DNA of 26,593 nucleotides from Aquariibacter sp964433315. GTDB taxonomy: Bacteria > Pseudomonadota > Gammaproteobacteria > Burkholderiales > Burkholderiaceae_C. The DNA lies in NCBI GenBank assembly GCA_964433315.1, contig CAYSQO010000024.1:1-26593 (forward strand). The letters are read 5' to 3'. The position numbers and the translations under genes are program-made. A model generated the notes under the pieces. That model saw only the letters and a list, made by a program, of their open reading frames with translations, had not been told where the DNA came from and did not search any database. This document shows positions 15,797 to 21,716 of this stretch, piece by piece; position 1 is the stretch's first letter; every line of letters begins with the position of its first letter.

Positions 15797-16237
15797 TCAG
15801 AACAGGCCGAAGAGCTTGGCACCCAGCAGCACCGTCAGCACGGTGCCGATCGCCAGGGTCGCGAGGGCCGAGCTGTGGCTCTGCTGCTTGCTGACGCTGT
15901 GCGTGGCGTCCATCCACAGGTGGCGGACGCCGGCGACGAAGTGGTGCAGGTAGGCCCAGATCAGGCCCAGGGCGACGAGCTTGAGGAACCAGCCCGGATA
16001 GATGCCGACCCCGTGGGCGAAGGCGCTGGTGAACTGCTCGTAGCTGATCTCCGAGCTGAGGCTCTTGTCGAACATCCAGAGGATGAAGGGCAGCAGCAGG
16101 AACATCACGGCGCCGCTGACGCGGTGCAGGATCGAGACGATGCCCGCCGGCGGCAGCCGGTACGACACGATCTGGGACACGTGGATGTTGCGGAACACCG
16201 GCCGTTGCGGACGGGTCGGACTGGCGTGATCACTCAT
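15797..16237 (-). CDS. sdhC: Succinate dehydrogenase cytochrome b556 subunit
   Basis: A 146-residue SdhC with the betaproteobacterial N-terminus RPVFRNIHVSQIVSYRLPP (12-30) followed by GIVSILHRVSG (32-42), which forms part of the quinone site. YLHHFVAGVRHLWMD (96-110) contains the likely heme b axial ligand His99. There are three membrane helices at about 34-55, 83-104 and 123-143. It is the first structural gene of the sdh unit, with a short leader of about 40 bases from a putative -10 element. Confidence 0.95.
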   Translation of the reverse strand: MSDHASPTRPQRPVFRNIHVSQIVSYRLPPAGIVSILHRVSGAVMFLLLPFILWMFDKSLSSEISYEQFTSAFAHGVGIYPGWFLKLVALGLIWAYLHHFVAGVRHLWMDATHSVSKQQSHSSALATLAIGTVLTVLLGAKLFGLF

Positions 16238-16278
16238 GGCAAGGCGATGGGCTGGAGTGGCTACGGGTAAACCTTGAG

Positions 16279-16284
16279 ATTTTA
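16279..16284 (-). promoter_or_regulatory. Possible -10 element of the sdh operon
   Basis: TAAAAT on the minus strand, about 42 bases upstream of the sdhC ATG, is an AT-rich hexamer in a GC-rich background and matches TATAAT at five of six positions. No good -35 is found 16-18 bases upstream, so an activator or readthrough from gntR may contribute. Confidence 0.35.
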
Positions 16285-16297
16285 GGCGATACGCTTA

Positions 16298-16329
16298 CAG
16301 GGACCGGGGCTACCCGAGTGCAGTCCCTG
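16298..16329. terminator. Hairpin between gntR and sdhC
   Basis: A 7-bp inverted repeat (CAGGGAC / GTCCCTG, 16298-16304 and 16323-16329) encloses a nested CGGG/CCCG pair. It lies 15 bases after the gntR stop and just upstream of the putative sdh -10. No T-tract follows on the minus strand, so partial termination or attenuation of gntR readthrough is the most one can infer. Confidence 0.35.
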
Positions 16330-16344
16330 GCCGCCAGCATGGCG

Positions 16345-17118
16345 TCAGCTCAATTCGTTGCGGTAGTGGTGTTTGGCGGTGTGGTACAGGCCGCGGCGCA
16401 GCTCCACCACCTTGTCGCCGTAGGTGAAGGAGCGCCGCTCCACGCTCAGCAGCGGCGTGCCGACCGGCACCCGCAGCAGCTCGGCCTCGTCGGCCCCGGC
16501 CGGCACGGCCCGCAGCTTCTCGTCGGCGCGGACCATGTGCACGCCGAACTCGCTTTCGAACAGGCCGTAGAGCGGGCCGCGGTACTCGCTCAGGCGCTCA
16601 GCCGTCAGGCCCTTGAACAGCGAGCCGGGCAGCCAGATTTCATCCAGTACCGCCGGCGTTCCGTCAAATGAAAGGATGCGACGGACCTGCACCGCCGCCT
16701 CGCCGGCCTTCATGTCGAGCGCGCGCGCCACCTCGGCCGGCGCACGCAGGCGACGGCAGTCCAGGAAGAGCCGCTCGACCGAGCGCGGCGCGCTGGCCTC
16801 CTCCGCCGACTCGAGGCGCAGGAAGCGGTACTGCACACGCTCCTCGGCATGGGTGGCGACGAAGGTGCCCTTGCCCTGGCGGCGCACGAGCAGGTTCTCG
16901 GTGGCCATCTCGTCGATGGCCTTGCGCACCGTCCCCTGGCTGACGCGGAAGCGCGCCGCCAGCTCCATCTCGCTGGGGATGGCCTCGCCGGGCTTCCACT
17001 CCCCGGCCTGCAGGCTGCGGACGATCAGCGCCTTGATCTGGCGGTAGAGGGGGCTGAAGGCCGGGCCCGCCGCCTCGGGGGCGACGCCTTCGGGTGTCAG
17101 GGGGGGCACGGCATTCAT
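16345..17118 (-). CDS. GntR family regulator with UTRA ligand domain (HutC/FadR-like group)
   Basis: A 257-residue transcription regulator: winged helix-turn-helix at about 22-88 (PLYRQIKALIVRSL, GEAIPSEMELAARFRVSQGT, NLLVRRQGKGTFV) and a UTRA effector domain at about 95-250 (DEIWLPGSLFKGL, LLSVERRSFTYGDKVVELRRG). UTRA domains bind small metabolites; a TCA or methylcitrate intermediate would suit the context, but this is inference. The gene lies between the sdh-gltA unit, which it precedes on the same strand, and the divergent mdh gene. The ATG at 17118 is preferred over one at 17190, which lies inside the palindromic operator-like site. Autoregulation through that site is likely. Confidence 0.92.
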   Translation of the reverse strand: MNAVPPLTPEGVAPEAAGPAFSPLYRQIKALIVRSLQAGEWKPGEAIPSEMELAARFRVSQGTVRKAIDEMATENLLVRRQGKGTFVATHAEERVQYRFLRLESAEEASAPRSVERLFLDCRRLRAPAEVARALDMKAGEAAVQVRRILSFDGTPAVLDEIWLPGSLFKGLTAERLSEYRGPLYGLFESEFGVHMVRADEKLRAVPAGADEAELLRVPVGTPLLSVERRSFTYGDKVVELRRGLYHTAKHHYRNELS

Positions 17119-17172
17119 GTCGGCCGCGATTGCAACACAGGCGCCGCAGGTCGTCGACGCGAGGGCTGAATG

Positions 17173-17195
17173 ATGTCTTATATAAGACATAAGAC
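17173..17195. promoter_or_regulatory. Putative GntR operator: palindrome plus third half-site
   Basis: A perfect 18-bp palindrome, ATGTCTTATATAAGACAT (17173-17190), contains inverted half-sites GTCTTAT and ATAAGAC. A second ATAAGAC follows immediately (17189-17195), giving three half-sites in a row. It is very AT-rich against the surrounding sequence, sits 55 bases upstream of the gntR ATG and ends 3 bases before the mdh -35 element. This is the position of an operator controlling both divergent genes. Confidence 0.8.
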
Positions 17196-17197
17196 TA

Positions 17198-17227
17198 TTG
17201 ACGCAGGCGTCGCTGCGAACCTAGACT
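17198..17227 (+). promoter_or_regulatory. Putative sigma-70 promoter of mdh
   Basis: TTGACG (17198-17203) matches the -35 consensus at five of six bases; 18 bases later TAGACT (17222-17227) matches -10 at four of six. The expected transcript has a leader of about 130 bases before the mdh ATG. The operator-like palindrome directly abuts the -35. Confidence 0.6.
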
Positions 17228-17287
17228 CCCCTACACTCGAAAAACGCCCTGGCCCAGTGGGACTACCCGCGAACAAGGACAGGTGCC

Positions 17288-17316
17288 GGACGGCGGCATC
17301 GCCGACATCGCCGTCC
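17288..17316 (+). promoter_or_regulatory. Hairpin in the mdh 5' leader
   Basis: GGACGGCG and CGCCGTCC form a perfect 8-bp stem with a 13-base loop, about 50 bases upstream of the mdh ATG and well clear of the ribosome site. Its role is unknown: mRNA stabilisation, attenuation or none. Confidence 0.4.
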
Positions 17317-17364
17317 TTCAAGACCCCTTCCGGCCTGCCGTTTTCATCTTCGGAGACCTCCAAC

Positions 17365-18351
17365 ATGAGCAAGTCCCCCGTTCGCGTCGCCGTCACCGGC
17401 GCCGCCGGCCAAATTGGCTACGCCCTGCTGTTCCGCATCGCCTCGGGCGAGATGCTGGGCAAGGACCAGCCGGTCATCCTGCAGCTGCTGGAGATCCCCG
17501 ACGAGAAGGCCCAGAACGCGCTCAAGGGCGTGATCATGGAGCTGGAAGACTGCGCCTTCCCGCTGCTGGCCGGCATTGAAGCCCACAGCAACCCCGAAGA
17601 AGCCTTCAAGGACACCGACTACGCCCTGCTGGTCGGCGCCCGTCCGCGCGGCCCCGGCATGGAGCGTGCCGACCTGCTGGCCGCCAACGCCGCCATCTTC
17701 ACGGTGCAAGGCAAGGCCCTGAACAAGGTTGCCAGCCGCAACGTCAAGGTGCTGGTCGTCGGCAACCCGGCCAACACCAACGCCTACATCGCGATGAAGT
17801 CGGCCCCGGACCTGCCGGCCAAGAACTTCACCGCCATGCTGCGCCTGGACCACAACCGCGCCGCCTCGCAGATCGCCGCCAAGACCGGCAAGGCCGTCGG
17901 CGACATCAAGAAGCTGACCGTCTGGGGCAACCACTCGCCCACGATGTACGCCGACTACCGTTTCGCCACCATCAACGGCGCCTCGGTCAAGGACACCATC
18001 AACGACCAGGTCTGGAACGCCGACACCTTCCTGCCGACCGTCGGCAAGCGCGGCGCCGCGATCATTGCCGCCCGCGGCCTGTCGTCGGCGGCTTCGGCTG
18101 CCAACGCCGCCATCGACCACATCCGTGACTGGGCCCTGGGCTCGAACGGCGAATGGGTCACGATGGGCGTGCCCTCGAACGGCGAATACGGCATCCCCAA
18201 GGGCATCGTGTTCGGCTTCCCGGTCACCACCGAGAACGGCGAGTACAAGATCGTCGAAGGCCTGGACATCGACGCCTTCTCGCAAGAGCGCATCAACATC
18301 ACCCTGGCCGAGCTGCAGGGCGAGGCCGACGGCGTCAAGCACCTGCTGTGA
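17365..18351 (+). CDS. mdh: Malate dehydrogenase (NAD-dependent, LDH-like bacterial type)
   Basis: Mdh interconverts malate and oxaloacetate. The 328-residue protein belongs to the group related to cytosolic eukaryotic enzymes, common in Burkholderiales. Visible are the NAD fold VTGAAGQIG (10-18), the mobile-loop arginines in GARPRGPGMER (91-101: Arg95, Arg101), VVGNPANTNA (131-140), LDHNRA (161-166, Asp162/Arg165) and WGNHSPT with catalytic His190. The ATG at 17365 has a GGAGA ribosome site; the frame is open further upstream only by chance. It is transcribed divergently from gntR and followed by an intrinsic terminator, so it may be largely monocistronic. Confidence 0.98.
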   Translation: MSKSPVRVAVTGAAGQIGYALLFRIASGEMLGKDQPVILQLLEIPDEKAQNALKGVIMELEDCAFPLLAGIEAHSNPEEAFKDTDYALLVGARPRGPGMERADLLAANAAIFTVQGKALNKVASRNVKVLVVGNPANTNAYIAMKSAPDLPAKNFTAMLRLDHNRAASQIAAKTGKAVGDIKKLTVWGNHSPTMYADYRFATINGASVKDTINDQVWNADTFLPTVGKRGAAIIAARGLSSAASAANAAIDHIRDWALGSNGEWVTMGVPSNGEYGIPKGIVFGFPVTTENGEYKIVEGLDIDAFSQERINITLAELQGEADGVKHLL

Positions 18352-18391
18352 TCCCGCTCAGCGCTTGATGCAGCGCTGACCAGCGCAAAGG

Positions 18392-18422
18392 AAGCCGGTT
18401 CTTCACCCCACCGGCTTTTTTT
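18392..18422 (+). terminator. Intrinsic terminator after mdh
   Basis: AAGCCGGT (18392-18399) pairs with ACCGGCTT (18410-18417) around a 10-base loop, and the stem runs into seven consecutive T bases (18416-18422). This is the most canonical rho-independent terminator in the window and should separate mdh from the following lyase/prp genes. Confidence 0.88.
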
Positions 18423-18428
18423 GCGCCC

Positions 18429-18451
18429 GCGGGGCCCCTCCCGGGCCCCGC
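18429..18451. repeat. GC-rich hairpin upstream of the CitE-like gene
   Basis: A 9-bp perfect inverted repeat (GCGGGGCCC / GGGCCCCGC) with a 5-base loop follows the mdh terminator by 6 bases and ends 32 bases before the next ATG. It may reinforce termination or shape the 5' end of the downstream mRNA. Confidence 0.4.
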
Positions 18452-18483
18452 AAGCCCCGTCCTCCACTGCCTGGAGCCCTGCG

Positions 18484-19494
18484 ATGAGCCTGGTCGTCCA
18501 TCCCCGCGATGCCCTGTTTGCCGCCAGCGAGCGCGCCCCGCTGCTGCCGGTTGCGGACCACTACGCCGGGGTCGAGGCCCGCATGCGCAAGGCGCTGGCC
18601 CTGCAGGGCGAGATGGCCGACCGGGCGCTGTTCGATGTCACGCTGGACCTGGAGGACGGTGCCGTCGTCGGCGCCGAGGCCGAGCAGGCCGCCCTGGTCG
18701 CCGAGCTGGTCGCCAGCCCCGCCAACCGCTTCGACCGTGTCGGCGTGCGGCTGCATCCCTACCGCCACCCGAGCTTCCCGCAGGACGTCGCCACGCTGCT
18801 GGGCCACGCCGGCGCCGCGCCGCGCCTGGCCTTCCTGATGGTGCCGAAGGTCGCCGACGCGGCCGACCTCGCGGCCGCCTGCGCCCACATCGAGGCGGCC
18901 GCCCGCGCCGCCGGCACCCCGGTGCCGCCCGTGCATGCCCTGGTCGAGACCCACGGCGCGCTGCACGAGGTGCATGCCCTGGCCGCCCTGCCCGCCGTGG
19001 AATCGCTGTCCTTCGGGCTGATGGACTTCGTCTCCGCGCACCGCGGCGCCATCAGCTCCCAGGGCATGCGCCTGCAGGGCCAGTTCAGTCACCCGCTGGT
19101 CGTGCGCGCCAAGCTCGAGATCGCCGCGGCCTGCCATGCCCACGGCAAGACCCCTTCGCACAACGTGGTCACCGAGTTCAACGACCGCGCCGCCATCGCC
19201 GCGGCCGCGCGCCGTGCTGCGCAGGACTTCGGCTACCTGCGCATGTGGTCCATCCACCCGAATCAGATCGCGCCGATCGTCGAGGCCTTCGCGCCGGATC
19301 CGGCCGAGCTCGACGACGCGATCAGCATCCTGACGGCGGCCCAGGCCCAGCAGTGGGCGCCCATCGCCCACAAGGGCCTGCTGCACGACCGCGCGAGCTT
19401 CCGCTACTTCTGGCACGTGCTTGAACGTGCCGAACGCACCGGGCGGGTCCTGCCCGCCGAGGTGCGCACCGCGTTCTTTGACCCCGCGGCCTGA
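18484..19494 (+). CDS. HpcH/HpaI aldolase / CitE-like CoA-ester lyase
   Basis: A 336-residue TIM-barrel protein of the citrate lyase beta / malyl-CoA lyase superfamily. Seen are FDVTLDLEDGAV (about 50-61), a metal-site LDLEDG motif, the VRLHPYRHP segment (about 83-91), MVPKVADAADL, HALVETHGALHEVHALAALP (whose Glu is a likely Mg ligand), LSFGLMDFV and WSIHPNQI near the C-terminus. Relatives cleave or form malyl-CoA, citramalyl-CoA or related 3-hydroxyacyl-CoA esters; the substrate cannot be fixed here. A citrate lyase role is unlikely because no citD or citF is nearby. Its place between mdh and prpB suggests a C4/C5 acid linked to propionate metabolism. There is a clean ATG at 18484 with a CCTGGAG ribosome-site-like stretch upstream. 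Confidence 0.85.
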   Translation: MSLVVHPRDALFAASERAPLLPVADHYAGVEARMRKALALQGEMADRALFDVTLDLEDGAVVGAEAEQAALVAELVASPANRFDRVGVRLHPYRHPSFPQDVATLLGHAGAAPRLAFLMVPKVADAADLAAACAHIEAAARAAGTPVPPVHALVETHGALHEVHALAALPAVESLSFGLMDFVSAHRGAISSQGMRLQGQFSHPLVVRAKLEIAAACHAHGKTPSHNVVTEFNDRAAIAAAARRAAQDFGYLRMWSIHPNQIAPIVEAFAPDPAELDDAISILTAAQAQQWAPIAHKGLLHDRASFRYFWHVLERAERTGRVLPAEVRTAFFDPAA

Positions 19495-19583
19495 TCCGGC
19501 CGCACCGTTCCACCCGGCCGGCGCGGCGATCACCCCCGCAGCGTCGAGCCGATCGGTCCACCCTTCCCGACCCACGACACGCC

Positions 19584-20474
19584 ATGAGCCAAGAACAACT
19601 CACCCCCGGCCAGCGCTTCCGCGCCGCACTTGCTGCCGAATCCCCGCTGCAGATCATCGGTGCGATCAATGCGAACCACGCCCTGCTCGCGAAGCGCGCC
19701 GGCTTCCGTGCCATCTACCTGTCGGGCGGTGGCGTCGCCGCCGGCTCCCTGGGCTTGCCCGACCTCGGCATCAACACGCTCGACGACGTGCTGACCGACG
19801 TGCGCCGCATCACCGATGTCTGCGACCTGCCCCTGCTGGTCGACATCGACACCGGCTTCGGCCCCAGCGCCTTCAACATCGAGCGCACCGTCAAGAACCT
19901 GATCAAGGCCGGTGCCGCCGCCTGCCACATCGAGGACCAGGTCGGCGCCAAGCGCTGCGGCCACCGTCCGGGCAAGGAGATCGTCACCCAGGGCGAGATG
20001 GTCGACCGCGTGAAGGCCGCCGCCGATGCCAAGACCGACGCGTCCTTCTTCCTGATCGCCCGCACCGACGCCATCCAGATGGAAGGCGTGGACGCCGCCA
20101 TCGAGCGCTCGATCGCCTGCGTCGAAGCCGGCGCCGACGCGATCTTCGCCGAGGCCGCCCACGACCTGCCGACCTACAAGAAGTTCGTCGACGCGGTGAA
20201 GGTGCCGGTGCTGGCCAACATCACCGAGTTCGGCGCCACCCCGCTGTTCACCCGCGAGGAGCTGGCCTCGGTCGGCGTCGCCATCCAGCTCTATCCGCTG
20301 TCGGCCTTCCGCGCCGCCAACAAGGCGGCCGAGGCGGTCTACACCTCGATCCGCGCCAACGGCCACCAGAAGGACGTGCTGGACCTGATGCAGACCCGCG
20401 TCGAGCTCTACGACCGCATCGGCTACCACGCCTTCGAGCAGCGCCTGGACGCCCTGTTCGCCGCGAAGAAGTAA
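19584..20474 (+). CDS. prpB: 2-Methylisocitrate lyase
   Basis: PrpB cleaves 2-methylisocitrate to pyruvate and succinate, the last step of the 2-methylcitrate cycle. The 296-residue protein has the ICL/PEP-mutase fold with YLSGGGVAAGSLG (45-57), VDIDTGFG (86-93), CHIEDQ and the catalytic KRCGHRPGKE loop with its active-site cysteine. The length is typical for PrpB and well short of isocitrate lyase. It begins 89 bases after the CitE-like gene, with no strong ribosome site, and is followed by prpC. Confidence 0.97.
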   Translation: MSQEQLTPGQRFRAALAAESPLQIIGAINANHALLAKRAGFRAIYLSGGGVAAGSLGLPDLGINTLDDVLTDVRRITDVCDLPLLVDIDTGFGPSAFNIERTVKNLIKAGAAACHIEDQVGAKRCGHRPGKEIVTQGEMVDRVKAAADAKTDASFFLIARTDAIQMEGVDAAIERSIACVEAGADAIFAEAAHDLPTYKKFVDAVKVPVLANITEFGATPLFTREELASVGVAIQLYPLSAFRAANKAAEAVYTSIRANGHQKDVLDLMQTRVELYDRIGYHAFEQRLDALFAAKK

Positions 20475-20530
20475 GCCCACGCGCCGCACGCCCATCGCCT
20501 TCCGCATTGATCTGATCCGAGGAACACGCC

Positions 20531-21688
20531 ATGACCGAAGCCACCACCCCCGTCCTGCCGAAAGTCAAGAAGTCCGTCGCCCTGTCCGGCACCGCCGCGG
20601 GCAACACCGCGCTGTGTACCGTCGGCCGCAGCGGCAATGACCTGCACTACCGCGGCTACGACATCCTGGACGTCGCCGCCCAGTGCGAGTTCGAGGAAAT
20701 CGCCCACCTGCTGGTCCACGGCAAGCTGCCGACCGTCGCCGAGCTGGCCGCCTACAAGGGCAAGCTGAAGGCCCTGCGCGGCCTGCCCGCCGCCGTCAAG
20801 GCCGCGCTGGAGCAGCTGCCCCCGTCCTCGCACCCGATGGACGTGATGCGCACCGGCGTGTCGGTGCTCGGCTGCGTCAAGCCCGAGAAGGACGACCACA
20901 ACCACCCCGGTGCCCGCGACATCGCCGACAAGCTGATGGCCTCGCTGGGCTCGATGCTGCTGTACTGGTACCACTTCGCCTACAACGGCAAGCGCATCGA
21001 GGTGGAGACCGACGACGACTCCATCGGCGGCCACTTCCTGCACCTGCTGCACGGCGAGAAGCCGCGTGACAGCTGGGTCAAGGCCATGCACACCTCGCTG
21101 GTGCTGTACGCCGAGCACGAGTTCAATGCCTCGACCTTCACCGGCCGCGTCATCGCCGGCACGGGCTCGGACATCTACTCGGCCATCACCGGCGCCATCG
21201 GCGCGCTGCGCGGCCCCAAGCACGGCGGCGCCAACGAGGTGGCCTTCGAGATCCAGAAGCGCTACGACAACCCGGAGGAGGCCGAGGCCGACATCCGCGC
21301 CCGCGTCGAGAAGAAAGAGGTCGTGATCGGCTTCGGCCATCCGGTCTACACCGTCAGCGACCCGCGCAACAAGGTCATCAAGGAAGTCGCCCAGCAGCTC
21401 TCCGTGGAGCAGGGCAACACCAAGATGTACGACATCGCCGAGCGCCTGGAGACGGTGATGTGGGACATCAAGAAGATGTTCCCCAACCTCGACTGGTTCA
21501 GCGCCGTCAGCTACCACATGATGGGCGTGCCGACCGACATGTTCACCCCGCTCTTCGTGATCGCCCGCACCAGCGGCTGGAGCGCCCACATCATCGAGCA
21601 GCGCATCGACGGCAAGATCATCCGTCCCTCGGCGAACTACACCGGCCCCGAGGACCAGGTCTTCGTGCCGATCGCCGAGCGCAAGTAA
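20531..21688 (+). CDS. prpC: 2-Methylcitrate synthase
   Basis: PrpC condenses propionyl-CoA with oxaloacetate to 2-methylcitrate. At 385 residues it lacks the N-terminal beta-domain of GltA, as expected for methylcitrate synthases. Catalytic residues are His231 (RGPKHGGANE), His270 (GFGHPVYTVSDPRN) and Asp321 (NLDWFSAVSYHMMG). The ATG at 20531 has a GAGGAA ribosome site about 7 bases upstream. Together with gltA, the window thus holds two citrate-synthase-family enzymes with different partners. The gap to prpB is 56 bases. Confidence 0.96.
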   Translation: MTEATTPVLPKVKKSVALSGTAAGNTALCTVGRSGNDLHYRGYDILDVAAQCEFEEIAHLLVHGKLPTVAELAAYKGKLKALRGLPAAVKAALEQLPPSSHPMDVMRTGVSVLGCVKPEKDDHNHPGARDIADKLMASLGSMLLYWYHFAYNGKRIEVETDDDSIGGHFLHLLHGEKPRDSWVKAMHTSLVLYAEHEFNASTFTGRVIAGTGSDIYSAITGAIGALRGPKHGGANEVAFEIQKRYDNPEEAEADIRARVEKKEVVIGFGHPVYTVSDPRNKVIKEVAQQLSVEQGNTKMYDIAERLETVMWDIKKMFPNLDWFSAVSYHMMGVPTDMFTPLFVIARTSGWSAHIIEQRIDGKIIRPSANYTGPEDQVFVPIAERK

Positions 21689-21716
21689 TCCGGAAGAAGA
21701 AGGTCAAGCCGCCGCC

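Noticed and set aside
15763..15822. Longer sdhD start overlapping sdhC
   Set aside because: The added 20 residues have no family similarity and overlap the sdhC coding sequence; the ATG at 15762 gives a standard SdhD.
17119..17190. N-terminal extension of the GntR regulator starting inside the palindrome
   Set aside because: The extra 24 residues have no family similarity, and the ATG arises from the symmetric ATG/CAT ends of the palindrome.
17170..17364. N-terminal extension of mdh starting at an ATG in the palindrome
   Set aside because: Malate dehydrogenase homology starts at 17365, next to a good ribosome site. The upstream ATG lies in the operator-like palindrome, upstream of the predicted promoter.
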